Shown here: piece by piece, positions 1 through 10,800 of the stretch
Position numbering within the stretch: position 1 is the stretch's first letter
Layout: each line of letters opens with the position of its first letter
NCBI RefSeq assembly: GCF_028690125.1
Contig: NZ_JAQVBV010000004.1
Coordinates: 162,274-226,273 of the forward strand
Reading direction: 5' to 3'
Length of the DNA stretch: 64,000 bases
Origin: Bacteroides sp.
GTDB lineage: Bacteria; Bacteroidota; Bacteroidia; Bacteroidales; Bacteroidaceae
Made by a program: the position numbers and the translations under genes
The notes under the pieces: model-generated
What the model was told of the DNA's origin: nothing
Databases searched by the model: none
What the model saw: the letters and a program-made list of their open reading frames with translations, nothing else

Positions 1-1331
1 TAGGATTGGAATCTTTTGTAGACGAAGTAGGAAACGTAATTATCCGTAAACCGGCAACTCCAGGAATGGAAGACCGGAAAGGTGTGATTTTGCAGGCACA
101 TATGGATATGGTTCCTCAAAAAAACAATGATACAGTACATGATTTTGAAAAAGATCCTATTGAAACTTATATTGACGGTGACTGGGTGAAAGCCAAAGGT
201 ACTACTTTGGGTGCCGACGACGGGCTTGGAGTGGCAGCTATTATGGCTGTATTGGAATCGAAAGATTTGAAACATGGTCCGTTGGAAGCTTTAATTACCA
301 AAGATGAAGAAACCGGTATGTATGGTGCTTTCGGATTGAAGCCGGGAACTTTGAACGGAGAAATCCTATTGAATCTTGACTCTGAAGATGAAGGAGAATT
401 GTATATTGGTTGTGCGGGCGGTATGGATGTTACTGCTACTTTAGAATATAAAGAAGTAGCTCCTGAAGAAGGAGATATTGCTATACAAGTGACGTTGAAA
501 GGTTTGCGTGGCGGACATTCCGGATTGGAAATTAATCAAGGTCGTGCGAATGCAAACAAATTACTGGTTCGTTTCCTGCGTGAAGCTGTAGCTTCTTATG
601 AAGCTCGTCTGGCAAGTTGGGAAGGCGGTAATATGCGCAATGCCATTCCTCGTGAAGCGCATGCAGTCATTACAATTCCGGCAGAAAACGAAGAAGAACT
701 TCTTGGTTTGGTGAAGTATTGTGAGGATCTTTTCAATGAAGAATTTTCTGCAATTGAAACACCTATCAGCTTTAAGGCTGAACGTGTTGAACTTCCCGTT
801 GGTGAAGTACCTGAAGAAATCCAGGATAATTTGATTGACGCTATTTTTGCTTGTCAGAATGGGGTAACACGTATGATTCCAACGGTGCCTGATACAGTGG
901 AAACTTCTTCCAATCTGGCTATTATTACCATTGGTGGAGGAAAGGCAGAGATTAAGATTCTTGCCCGTAGTTCCAGTGATAGTATGAAAGAGTATTTGAC
1001 AACAAGTCTGGAATCCTGTTTCTCTATGGCAGGAATGAAAGTTGAAATGACCGGAGGCTATTCCGGCTGGCAACCTAATGTTGATTCACCTATTCTTCAT
1101 GCTATGAAAGCTTCTTATAAACAACAGTTTGGTGTAGAACCTGCTGTAAAAGTGATTCATGCCGGTTTGGAATGTGGAATTATCGGTGCTATTATTCCGG
1201 GATTAGATATGATATCTTTCGGTCCTACTTTGCGTTCACCGCACTCACCGGACGAGAGAGCATTTATTCCGACAGTGCAGAAGTTCTATGATTTTCTTGT
1301 AGCTACTTTGGAGCAGACACCAATGAAATAG
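1..1331 (+). CDS. pepD: Aminoacyl-histidine dipeptidase / cytosol non-specific dipeptidase (M20), 5' end outside window
   Basis: This is a cytosolic zinc dipeptidase of the M20 family that splits Xaa-His and other dipeptides. The frame is open to the left edge, so the start codon lies outside; about 441 residues are visible, against roughly 480 for the family. Metal-ligand and catalytic motifs are present: AHMDMVPQ, GADDGLG, the DEETGM pair of glutamates, NLDSEDEG, and a late histidine in RSPHSPDE. The lid/dimerisation domain lies between, including LRGGHSG. A strong hairpin terminator follows at 1378-1412, so the gene is transcriptionally separate from the A2M genes downstream. Confidence 0.93.
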   Translation, partial: GLESFVDEVGNVIIRKPATPGMEDRKGVILQAHMDMVPQKNNDTVHDFEKDPIETYIDGDWVKAKGTTLGADDGLGVAAIMAVLESKDLKHGPLEALITKDEETGMYGAFGLKPGTLNGEILLNLDSEDEGELYIGCAGGMDVTATLEYKEVAPEEGDIAIQVTLKGLRGGHSGLEINQGRANANKLLVRFLREAVASYEARLASWEGGNMRNAIPREAHAVITIPAENEEELLGLVKYCEDLFNEEFSAIETPISFKAERVELPVGEVPEEIQDNLIDAIFACQNGVTRMIPTVPDTVETSSNLAIITIGGGKAEIKILARSSSDSMKEYLTTSLESCFSMAGMKVEMTGGYSGWQPNVDSPILHAMKASYKQQFGVEPAVKVIHAGLECGIIGAIIPGLDMISFGPTLRSPHSPDERAFIPTVQKFYDFLVATLEQTPMK

Positions 1332-1377
1332 TTTTCTACTATATATCCTATTTTCTTTTTAATAGGTATAAGAGATT

Positions 1378-1412
1378 AAAAGGCGCGGATAATATGCTTT
1401 CTGCGCCTTTTT
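1378..1412 (+). terminator. Intrinsic terminator of pepD
   Basis: The stem AAAAGGCGC (1378-1386) pairs with GCGCCTTTT (1403-1411), closing a 16-base loop and ending in a T run. It sits 46 bases after the dipeptidase stop codon. Confidence 0.8.
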
Positions 1413-1567
1413 GTCGTATAAATAGTACACTAAATATATCTTTTACTTCTTAGAACAGCTTTTGATAGAAACTATTTTTTAAGCTAAAAAGTATAAAAAT
1501 TCAAACTTTATTTCCTTACTTTGTTATTTATAGGTTAGTTATCTATTGAATTTAAATGGAAAAGATT

Positions 1568-4500
1568 ATGAAAATAAGGCAGATTGGTATGATCATGCTG
1601 TTATGTTTGGGAAGTATTTCAGGCATATATGCGCAGACTTTCGACAAATTGTGGAAACAAGTGGAGCGGGCGGAGAAGAAAAGTCTGCCCGAAACTGTGA
1701 TAAAGCTGACAGATGAAATCTATCGGAAAGGTGAAATGGAGAAGAATTCTCCGCAAATGCTAAAAGCTTATATGTGGCGTATGAAGTATCGGGAGAGAAT
1801 TACTCCGGATAGTTTTTATGTTAGCCTTAAAGGACTTGAAGAATGGGTAGAACATACAGATAAACCCATGGACCGTGCTATTCTACATTCATTGCTTGCC
1901 GGAATTTATGCGGATTATGCAGCAAGAAATCAATGGTCCCTTCAACAGCAAACAGATATTGTGGGAGTGGTTCCTGCCAATATGCTCAATTGGACAGCGA
2001 ATATATTTGTCGATACAATACAAACTCATATCCAGAGAGCGATGGCCGATTCGGTATTATTACTTAAAACCTCTTCACGTACCTACATTCCTTTCATAGA
2101 ATTGGGCGAAACGAGTGAGTATTATCATCATGATATGTACCATTTGTTGGCTTCCCGTAGCATTGAAGCTTTGTTGAGAGTGCAGTATCTGGATAAGCAG
2201 AAGAATGTAAAACAACATATTTCCGGGCTTTATGATAATATGCGTTATGCTTATCAGGAGAAGGGGGATAAGGAGGGTTATGTGCTCACTTCTTTAGACT
2301 TTCTGAAATGGAAATATGAATCGAATTATTTTTTTCGGCCTGTGATTGATAAAGCCGTTCCTTATGTCTTGAGCGAAGATCCGTATATTACAGATCTTAA
2401 TAAGTTAGCGGCTGACTATAAAACATTGGATATTTGTGCCGAAGTGTTGTTGGCAAAAGCTAATTTGATTCTTGAAAGGCAACAACCACTTGCTGCATTG
2501 CAGACTTGTGACGAAGCTATCCGGCTATATCCGGATTATCGAAGAATCAATGCTTTGAAGAACCTTCGGGAGGAAATATTATCTCCTTTTTTGTCTGTCA
2601 AAACAGTAGAGACTGCTTTCCCGGAACAGGAGATGAAGATCAAAGTTACGCATAAAAACCTGGATGGTTTTACTATTCGTATCTATCGGGAAAAGAAGTT
2701 CGTATCCGAACAACATTATTCAGTGATACAACCAGAGAATTATCAGTCGCAGGATACAACTTTCACTTTCAAAGCTCCGGGAGTAGGGAAATATGTAATG
2801 CGTATTGTTCCCGATATTCGTGTTAAAAAAGAAATAGAGAAGGAGTTTAATGTTACTCATTTTTATGTTTTGACTAGTGAATTACCCAAAGAACAATACG
2901 AAGTCATAACATTGGATGCACGGACAGGACATCCTATTGCAAATGCGCAAGTTACTCTTTACAGTAATAAGGATGTAGCTTTGCAGGTGTTTACGACGAA
3001 TGAAGAAGGGAAAGCCATATTCCCTTGGAAGTCTGATTATAGTTATTTGATAGCTACTAAAGGGGATGATACTTTTATGAAGAAAAAAGATATCAGAAAC
3101 GGATTTTTCAGACCTCCTGTTATGAATAATACGCCGGAGAAGGTTATTCTATTAACCGATCGTTCTTTATATCGTCCCGGGCAAACTGTTTATGTGAAAG
3201 GTATTGCTTATGCATCTAAACTGGGTGCTGCTCATGTACTTACTGATAAAGAATATACAGTCTCTTTGCAAGATAACAATAATCAGGAAGTGGGCAAACG
3301 GACTTTGCGTACCAATGAGTTCGGTTCGTTCACAACAAGCTTTACCTTGCCTTTGGCTTGCTTGAATGGAGAATTCAGACTGATAACTCCGGCCGGGGAA
3401 ACCAGTATTCGTGTGGAAGAGTATAAGCGTCCGACATTTGATATTACTTTTGAGAAGCAGGAAGAAGATTATCAATTGGGAGATAAAGCTGAGATAAAAG
3501 GGAAGGTGCAGTCTTATAGTGGCGTCCTTTTACGAGATCTTCCGGTGAAATATACCATAAAACGTTCAGCTTACAGTTTCTGGCAGTTGAGAATGAATGA
3601 CCAGATAGCATCCGGTGAGGTGACAACCGGTGCTGATGGAGTATTTACAATACCAGTACAATTGGAAGGTGATACGCTATATAATAGCAGTAGGGGAAAC
3701 TACTTTAATTATTTGATAGAAGTAACCGTTACGAATGCCGCAGGTGAGACACAGACATCTACAAAAGTCATTTCTGCAGGAAATACTCCATTGTATTTAA
3801 GAACATATTTAATGCCGAAATCATGTAAGGATGAACCAATCAAATTCGATTTCTATGCTTCTAACCAAGGTCAGCTTGTTGATGTAGAGGTTACATATCG
3901 CTTGTATCGTGCCAAAGATAAGTCGATGAAGCAATTGGAAGATACACCGGTTATTACTGGAACTGCTGCTTCTAATAAAGAAATATTCCTCGATTGGAAG
4001 GATATTCCTTCGGGACCCTATGTGTTGAAAATATCAGCCAAAGATGCTCAGGGTAGAGAAGGAAGTGCAGAAGCGAGCACAATTCTTTATTCTGTTCATG
4101 ATAAACGACCGCCTATTCAGACTCCGGACTGGTATTTTAAGAGTAACACTGAGTTTGACGCTACACATCCGGCTGTATTCTATTTCGGTACATCAGAGAA
4201 AGATGTTTGTGTGATGGTTGATGTATTCAGTGACGAGGCATTGCTAGAAAGTAAAGTATTGCATTTATCCGATTCCATTGCTCGTTTTGAGTATCCTTAT
4301 CAGGCGAGTTATGGTGGTGGAATTGCTGTAAATATATATATGGTAAGAAATGGTCAAGTCTATCAGGAAAGAGTCTGGTTGACAAAACGTTCATTAGATG
4401 AAAAACTGAATATGAAATGGGAGGTATTTCGTGATAAGTTACGTCCCGGACAGACAGAGGAATGGAAACTGACGATTAAGAACCCTCAGGGAAAAGGCGC

Positions 4501-7264
4501 GGATGCAGAGATGCTTGCAACAATGTATGACGCTTCTTTGGATAAGATATGGAAGCAAAGGCAAACATTCATGGTATTCCATAACCGAAATCTTATAAAT
4601 ATAAGTTGGATGGGTAATTTTACTTCCTCTATTTGGTTTGAATATGAGTGGGATAAAAAGCTGTTCAAAGTACCTTCATTCGAATATGATCACTTTGTGA
4701 TAGTACCATCATCATCAATTCCAGCAGAAGCCGGGCAGGGTGTTGGTGAATTCTGGATAAGAGGAATCGCATCTCCATCACAACAGAACAGAGCTAAATT
4801 TTCAGAGAAAAAGACAGGATCAGTGCTCGAAGAATCGGTTGTAACTACTCGAAGCAGCAGTTTGAAGGATGCTCTCGCAGGAAATGTTCCGGGAATATTG
4901 GAGGCAGAGGGAGAAACCATCTCTCCGGTAACTGATAATATCCGTACCAACCTTGCCGAAACAGCCTTCTTCTATCCTCAACTCCGTACCAATGAGCAAG
5001 GAGAAGTTTCTTTCTCATTTACTATGCCCGAGAGTCTGACTCGTTGGAACTTCCGCGGATATTCTCATACGAAGGATATGATGTTGGGGACATTGGATGG
5101 AGAAACTGTAACCAGCAAAGAATTTATGCTTGTCCCCAATCTTCCGCGTTTTGTACGTGTAGGAGACAAGACTTCCATTGCTGCTTCTATCTCCAATATG
5201 ACAGGAAAGATGCAATCGGGAGCGGTAAGCATGATTCTCTTTGACCCGATGACGGATAAGATAGTAAGTACTCAGAAGCAGGAATTTAAAGTCGAGGCGG
5301 GAGCAACAATCGGTGTAAGCTTCGAGTTCACTGTAGATGATAAATATAGTATATTAGGTTGCCGCATGATAGCTGATAGCGGAACGTTTAGTGACGGTGA
5401 ACAGCAATTGATTCCGGTGCTTAGTGATAAAGAGCATTTGATTGAAACTCTTCCGATGCCTATCCGTGGAGAAGAGACTCGTACTTTCTCACTCGATAGT
5501 CTTTTCAATCACCATAGTGCAACAGCTACAGACCGTAACCTGACAATTGAATTTACAGGTAATCCGTCTTGGTATGCTATACAAGCATTACCTTCATTGA
5601 GTCTTCCGACCAATGATAACGCCATTTCCTGGGCTACTGCTTATTATGCAAATACATTGGCTGCTTATATTATGAATAGCCAACCTCGTATTAAAGCCGT
5701 ATTTGATAGCTGGAAACTACAAGGCGGAACTAAAGAAACTTTACTGAGCAATTTGCAAAAGAATCAGGAAGTGAAGAATATTCTTCTTTCTGAATCACCT
5801 TGGATACTCGAAGCCCAGACAGAGGAACAACAGAAAGAACGTATCGCTACGCTGTTCGATCTGAATAATATTCTCAGCAATAACTCTGCTGCTTTGAGAA
5901 GACTGCAAAACTTGCAAAATGGTGATGGAACATGGTCGTGGTATAAAGGAATGAGCGGAAGTCTGTATGTAACTACCTATATTATGGAATTGTATGCCCG
6001 CCTATTTATGCTGACAGGTGAGCAACCGGGCGATTTGGCTTTGGCAATGCAGCAAGATGCTTTCATCTATCTTCATAAATTGGCTTTAGAAGAATATGAA
6101 GCTACTCTCGAAGCACAGAAAGCAGGAATAAAGATAACAGGTCTTCCTGAAAATATTTTGAATTACCTGTATCTGATTGCTATTTCAGGCGAAAAAGTTC
6201 CTGACGCTAACAAGACCGCTTATGATTATTTCCTGTCCAAAGTGGGTGGACTGCTGCCATCTTCTTCAATGAAGACTAAAGCCCTTGCAGCTATTGTGCT
6301 TGATAAAGCAGGACGTAAGAAAGAAGCACAAGAGTTTATTGCTTCCTTGAAAGAGCATTTGACCAAGACAGGTGAACAAGGTATGTCCTTTGCTTTTAAT
6401 GAAAATCCGTTTGATTGGGGTGGCATGAAGATTCAAACTCATGTTGATGTAATGGAGGCGTTGGAACTCGTTGGCGGCAATGAAGCAATTGTAGAAGAAA
6501 TGAAGCTTTGGTTATTGACACAGAAGCAAACTCAGCAATGGAAATCTCCGGTAGCCAGTGTCGATGCTATTTATGCTTTACTGATGAAAGGAATTAATCT
6601 TCTCGATAATCAGGGCGATGTCCGGATAACAATAGCTAACGAAGTGCTCGAAACGGTTTCTCCAAGCAAAACGACTGTTCCCGGATTGGGATACATTAAG
6701 CGTTCATTTACTCAAAAGAACGTAGTTGATGCCCGTACTATTAAGGTGGAAAAACGGAATCCCGGCATTGCTTGGGGAGCTGTTTATGCAGAATATGAAT
6801 CACCGATTCGTGATGTGAAACAACAGGGTGGAGAATTGAATGTACAGAAACAGTTGTATGTAGAGCGTATTGTAAATAATGTAGCCCAGTTACAGCCTGT
6901 CACTGAAAAGACAAACCTTCAGGTAGGTGATAAAGTGGTTTCCCGTTTGAGTATTCGTGCAGATCGTCCGATGGACTTTGTGCAGTTGAAAGATCAACGT
7001 GGTGCATGTTTCGAACCAGTTGGTAATATCTCCGGTTATCGTTGGGATGATGGCATTGGTTATTATGTCGATATCAAAGATGCTTCTACCAATTTCTTCT
7101 TCGATCATTTGGGAAAAAGAACTTATGTATTGGAGTATAGCTATTATGTCAGTCGCGAAGGTACTTATGAAACAGGTCTGGCTACCATACAATGTGCTTA
7201 TGCACCGGAGTATGCTTCACATTCAGCTTCAACGGTGGTAGTAGTGTCTTCTTCTGCGAAGTAG
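1568..7264 (+). CDS. Alpha-2-macroglobulin family protein, paralogue 1 (no thioester)
   Basis: A giant secreted protein of the bacterial A2M type. Bacterial A2Ms are periplasmic or envelope-bound protease traps. The signal peptide ends in SGIYAQ. The start at 1568 (MKIRQIG) is preferred over an ATG four codons upstream because paralogue 2 begins with MKIRQIC. An N-terminal helical/TPR-like region (about 1-340) is followed by macroglobulin-type beta domains, with the MG2 signature YRPGQTVYVKG near residue 538. A bait-like variable stretch lies at about 1045-1127, then the conserved A2M block ETAFFYPQLRT. The alpha-helical TED domain follows (about 1340-1640) with a C-terminal beta domain. At the place of the thioester CxEQ the protein reads PTNDNAISW, so no covalent trapping is expected. 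No pbpC gene is adjacent, although this is the usual partner of thioester A2Ms. Residue numbers count from the upstream ATG at 1556. Confidence 0.88.
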   Translation: MKIRQIGMIMLLCLGSISGIYAQTFDKLWKQVERAEKKSLPETVIKLTDEIYRKGEMEKNSPQMLKAYMWRMKYRERITPDSFYVSLKGLEEWVEHTDKPMDRAILHSLLAGIYADYAARNQWSLQQQTDIVGVVPANMLNWTANIFVDTIQTHIQRAMADSVLLLKTSSRTYIPFIELGETSEYYHHDMYHLLASRSIEALLRVQYLDKQKNVKQHISGLYDNMRYAYQEKGDKEGYVLTSLDFLKWKYESNYFFRPVIDKAVPYVLSEDPYITDLNKLAADYKTLDICAEVLLAKANLILERQQPLAALQTCDEAIRLYPDYRRINALKNLREEILSPFLSVKTVETAFPEQEMKIKVTHKNLDGFTIRIYREKKFVSEQHYSVIQPENYQSQDTTFTFKAPGVGKYVMRIVPDIRVKKEIEKEFNVTHFYVLTSELPKEQYEVITLDARTGHPIANAQVTLYSNKDVALQVFTTNEEGKAIFPWKSDYSYLIATKGDDTFMKKKDIRNGFFRPPVMNNTPEKVILLTDRSLYRPGQTVYVKGIAYASKLGAAHVLTDKEYTVSLQDNNNQEVGKRTLRTNEFGSFTTSFTLPLACLNGEFRLITPAGETSIRVEEYKRPTFDITFEKQEEDYQLGDKAEIKGKVQSYSGVLLRDLPVKYTIKRSAYSFWQLRMNDQIASGEVTTGADGVFTIPVQLEGDTLYNSSRGNYFNYLIEVTVTNAAGETQTSTKVISAGNTPLYLRTYLMPKSCKDEPIKFDFYASNQGQLVDVEVTYRLYRAKDKSMKQLEDTPVITGTAASNKEIFLDWKDIPSGPYVLKISAKDAQGREGSAEASTILYSVHDKRPPIQTPDWYFKSNTEFDATHPAVFYFGTSEKDVCVMVDVFSDEALLESKVLHLSDSIARFEYPYQASYGGGIAVNIYMVRNGQVYQERVWLTKRSLDEKLNMKWEVFRDKLRPGQTEEWKLTIKNPQGKGADAEMLATMYDASLDKIWKQRQTFMVFHNRNLINISWMGNFTSSIWFEYEWDKKLFKVPSFEYDHFVIVPSSSIPAEAGQGVGEFWIRGIASPSQQNRAKFSEKKTGSVLEESVVTTRSSSLKDALAGNVPGILEAEGETISPVTDNIRTNLAETAFFYPQLRTNEQGEVSFSFTMPESLTRWNFRGYSHTKDMMLGTLDGETVTSKEFMLVPNLPRFVRVGDKTSIAASISNMTGKMQSGAVSMILFDPMTDKIVSTQKQEFKVEAGATIGVSFEFTVDDKYSILGCRMIADSGTFSDGEQQLIPVLSDKEHLIETLPMPIRGEETRTFSLDSLFNHHSATATDRNLTIEFTGNPSWYAIQALPSLSLPTNDNAISWATAYYANTLAAYIMNSQPRIKAVFDSWKLQGGTKETLLSNLQKNQEVKNILLSESPWILEAQTEEQQKERIATLFDLNNILSNNSAALRRLQNLQNGDGTWSWYKGMSGSLYVTTYIMELYARLFMLTGEQPGDLALAMQQDAFIYLHKLALEEYEATLEAQKAGIKITGLPENILNYLYLIAISGEKVPDANKTAYDYFLSKVGGLLPSSSMKTKALAAIVLDKAGRKKEAQEFIASLKEHLTKTGEQGMSFAFNENPFDWGGMKIQTHVDVMEALELVGGNEAIVEEMKLWLLTQKQTQQWKSPVASVDAIYALLMKGINLLDNQGDVRITIANEVLETVSPSKTTVPGLGYIKRSFTQKNVVDARTIKVEKRNPGIAWGAVYAEYESPIRDVKQQGGELNVQKQLYVERIVNNVAQLQPVTEKTNLQVGDKVVSRLSIRADRPMDFVQLKDQRGACFEPVGNISGYRWDDGIGYYVDIKDASTNFFFDHLGKRTYVLEYSYYVSREGTYETGLATIQCAYAPEYASHSASTVVVVSSSAK

Positions 7265-7327
7265 AGTTGCTATCAGGTTTCAAACCTAGTAAGTGAACTT
7301 AGAGTGCACTAAATAAATGATTTAAGT

Positions 7328-7363
7328 GAGGGTAATGCTTGTAAGTGTTATCCTCTCTTTTTA
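7328..7363 (+). terminator. Terminator after A2M paralogue 1
   Basis: GAGGGTAA (7328-7335) pairs with TTATCCTC (7348-7355) with one G-U pair, and TCTTTTTATA follows. It suggests that the tandem A2M genes are transcribed separately. Confidence 0.7.
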
Positions 7364-7500
7364 TATAAAACAGTATGTATCGCCTCTTGTCAGTACAATG
7401 ATTATATAGTTAAAGCATATCTATTAATAAACAAATTATTGTCTATTAGTGATAAACTTCTTGTTCTCTAATACTAATCTTTCTTTAGATAGGAATCAAA

Positions 7501-7588
7501 CTATAAATGCAAGTTTTGTTTTTACAAATGAAACTTGTAATTATATAAATGCAACTTGCATTTGTAAAAACAAAACTTGCATTTATAG
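7501..7588. repeat. Perfect 30-bp inverted repeat (fold-back element)
   Basis: The 30 bases at 7501-7530 are the exact reverse complement of 7559-7588, with a 28-base spacer. The stem is far longer than a terminator needs and has no T tract. It may be a small MITE-like element or a recombined pair of mobile-element ends; this is an inference. Confidence 0.75.
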
Positions 7589-7593
7589 ATTAT

Positions 7594-7636
7594 TCTTAAT
7601 CAAAAGGAAGTTTACTCTTAATCAAAAGGAAGTTTA
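7594..7636. repeat. 21-bp tandem direct repeat
   Basis: TCTTAATCAAAAGGAAGTTT plus A occurs at 7594-7614 and again at 7616-7636, one base apart, just right of the fold-back. Confidence 0.75.
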
Positions 7637-7854
7637 TGATAAAGTAAGAATAACTTTTCTCTTAATATGCGACAATAAAGAACCCATTAATCAAATATAT
7701 AATCATTGTTTCTTAGAAAAGAAGTAGTAGAATAATTCGAGAAATAGTATCATGCTACCGATTATTTTAAGTAAAACGTATAACTTTCTGGATTAAAATT
7801 CTTTTCTTTGTTAATCTAGAGTAAGATGTTTATTGAACTAATACATAACAGCTT

Positions 7855-10800
7855 ATGAAAATAAGACAGATTTGTATGGGAATACTGCTATGTCTGATAA
7901 GTATTCCCGGCACACAGGCACAAACTTTTAAAAAGTTATGGAAACAGGTGGAGCAAGCAGAAAAGAAAAGCTTGCCGGAAACTGTGGTAAAACTGACAGA
8001 TGTAATCTACCAGAAAGGAAAGAAAGAAAAGAATTCTCCCCAGATGCTAAAAGCCTATATGTGGCGAATGAAACATCGTGATATAATTGTTCCCGATAGT
8101 TTTTATGTTGGTTTACAAGGTCTGGAGCAGTGGGCTCAACAGACAGATGTACCCATGGACCGTGCTATTTTACATTCTTTGATTGCAGGATTTTATGCGG
8201 ATTATGTAGATAAAAATCAGAGGCAACTTCGTGACCGTGAAGAAATTGTTGGAGAAGTTCCGACAGATATGCGCGAATGGACAGAAAGAATGTTTATAGA
8301 AAGCGTCAAATTACATACTCGTAAGGCGATGGAGGATTCCGTGTTGTTACTGAAAACTTCTTCGCGCAATTATGCTCCTTTTGTGGAGTTAGGTGAGACA
8401 AGTGGATATTATCATCATAATATGTATCACCTGCTGGCTTTTCGTAGCATTGATGCCTTAAGTAAAATCATGAGATTTTCCAGAGAGGAAGAAAATATAA
8501 AACAGGATATTGTGAGGCTTTATGAAAATATGTTTTCTGTTTATCAAAGAGAGGATGATAAGGAAGGTTATATATTAACCTACTTAAGTTATTTGAAACG
8601 CCAACGTCCGATGAATGAAAAGGGAATTGAGTCTTTGGCCATCGATGAGAAGAAGGGATTGGAGGGATTGGCTCAGCACCCTTATCTTGCAAAACTAAAT
8701 ACACTGATTGAGGATTATAAGTCATTCGATATTTGTGCTGAAATATATATTGCAGAAGTGGAATATTTAATGGGAAAGAATCAATTGGTAATGGCTATGC
8801 AACTTTGTGATGAAGCTATTCAGCTGTATCCCCAATATCGTAGAGTGAATGATTTGAAGAATCTTCGTAAGTCTATCCTAATACCTTCTTTGGCTGTGAG
8901 GACACTGCAGGTTGCTTTTCCGGGCAAAGAAGTTAAAATCAGGGCTTCTCATAAAAATATAGATGGCTTTACTGTTCGGCTTTATCTGGCAGGGAAGTTG
9001 ATGTCAGAGCAACAGTATTCAGTCGTTCGTCCGGAAAGTTATTGTTTACAGGATACTGTTTTTACACTCAAAATTCCTGAACAAGTAGGTAAGTACAGGA
9101 TGTGTATTGTCCCCGACAAGTCTGAAGTGAAAGATATGGAACAAGATTTGATGGTGACTCGGTTTAAGGTATTAACTTGTAGTCTGCCCGAACAAAAATA
9201 TAAGGTATTGACACTTGATGCACAGACGGGGCATCCCGTTCCCAATGCGTGTATTACCCTTTATAATAAAGACGGTGAAGTTTTGCAGCAATTCACCACG
9301 GGGCTGGAAGGGGAAATAGTATTTCCTTGGAAATCAGAGTATGAACATCTGATAGCTACCAAAGATGATGATACAGCTATGCCGAAACAAAATACTGGAA
9401 GAGAGAGAGATTTTGGATATTATATTAATGATGAAATAAAAGAAAAAGTTATCTTATTGACTGATCGTTCCTTATATCGTCCCGGGCAAACTGTATATGT
9501 GAAAGGAATCGCTTACAACCAAAAGATGGATTCGGCTCATGTAGTTCCGAATAAAGAATATATAGTATCTCTAAAGGATGCAAATCATCAGGAAATAGGA
9601 AAGAATACGCTGAAAACCAATGAGTTTGGTTCATTTTATACGGAGTTTATAATTCCGGCTGTTTGTCAGAATGGTGCTTTCGAGTTAGTTACATCGGCAG
9701 GAAGTAGAATCATTGAGGTGGAAGAGTATAAACGCCCGACATTTGATATTACTTTTGAAAAACAGCAAAATAGTTATCGGTTGGGAGATGAAGTTCTGTT
9801 GCAGGGAAAAGTACAGGCTTACAATGGCGTTTTATTGCAGAATGCTACCGTTGCTTATAGGATAAGTTATTCAGCTTACGAGCTTTGGAGAATTATTGAT
9901 CATAAAAATGTTACTTCCGGTGAAGTGACGGCAGATGAGGATGGTAAATTTACTATTCCAGTGCGACTGGATGGTGATAAACGGTGTGAAAATAATGAGA
10001 AAATCTCCTATCGTTACGAGATAGAAGCAATTGTTAGGAATGCGGCCGGTGAAACTCAAACATCTACTTATACGGTATCGGCAGGAAGTCATTCGTTGAA
10101 TTTACACGTGGCTTTGCCAAGCAGAAACTGCAAGGATGATTTAGTTAATTTAGCATTTGAAACTCAGAATCTGAATGGGGAATTGGTGGAAGTAGATGGG
10201 ACTTACCGGTTGTTTCGTGTAAAGGACCAGTCCGGCAATGAGTTAGAGGAATCTCCCGTTGCTACCGGAACATTCGTTTCCAACAAAACAATGATGCTTG
10301 ACTGGAAAAATATTCCATCGGGACTTTATGTTTTGAGAATGTTAGTCAAGGACAACCAAGGTAAAGAAATGACTAATGAAGTAAAAACAACTCTCTTTTC
10401 TAAAGACGATAGATGTCCGCCGGTTAAAACTCCAATATGGCAATATTATTATAAAACGGATTTTGATGAAACGCATCCGGCTGTTTTCTATTTCGGTACA
10501 TCGAATAAGAATGCTTATGTGATGGTGGATATACTTACTGGTAAACAAATGTTAGAAAGTAGAAGGTTGGTTTTATCCGATTCTATAGTCCGTTTTGAAT
10601 TTCCGTATCATCAAAGCTATGGTGCTGGTATTGCGGTGAACTTATGTATGGTAGCGGATGGAGAAGTGTATCAGGAATCTGTACGATTAAAAAAGCGGGA
10701 GCCAAATGAAGAGCTGACAATGAAATGGGATGTGTTCCGTGATAGGTTACGTCCCGGAGAAAAGGAAGAGTGGAAATTAACAATTAAAACTCCACAGGGA

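Larger units (their letters stand above)
7265..7854. other. Intergenic region between A2M paralogues 1 and 2
   Basis: It holds a terminator (7328-7363), a perfect 30-bp fold-back (7501-7588) and a 21-bp direct repeat (7594-7636). No convincing gene is present; the open frame at 7449-7727 is created by the fold-back and repeats. The region is very AT-rich. Confidence 0.7.

Noticed and set aside
1556..7264. Thioester motif CxEQ in the A2M proteins
   Set aside because: I looked at the expected position in all three copies and found NDNAIS or NADAFS; no other CxEQ is seen in the chains.
7449..7727. 92-codon frame between A2M paralogues
   Set aside because: It runs through a perfect inverted repeat and a direct repeat, giving mirror-like peptide segments rich in Asn, Thr and Cys. 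No domain is recognisable.
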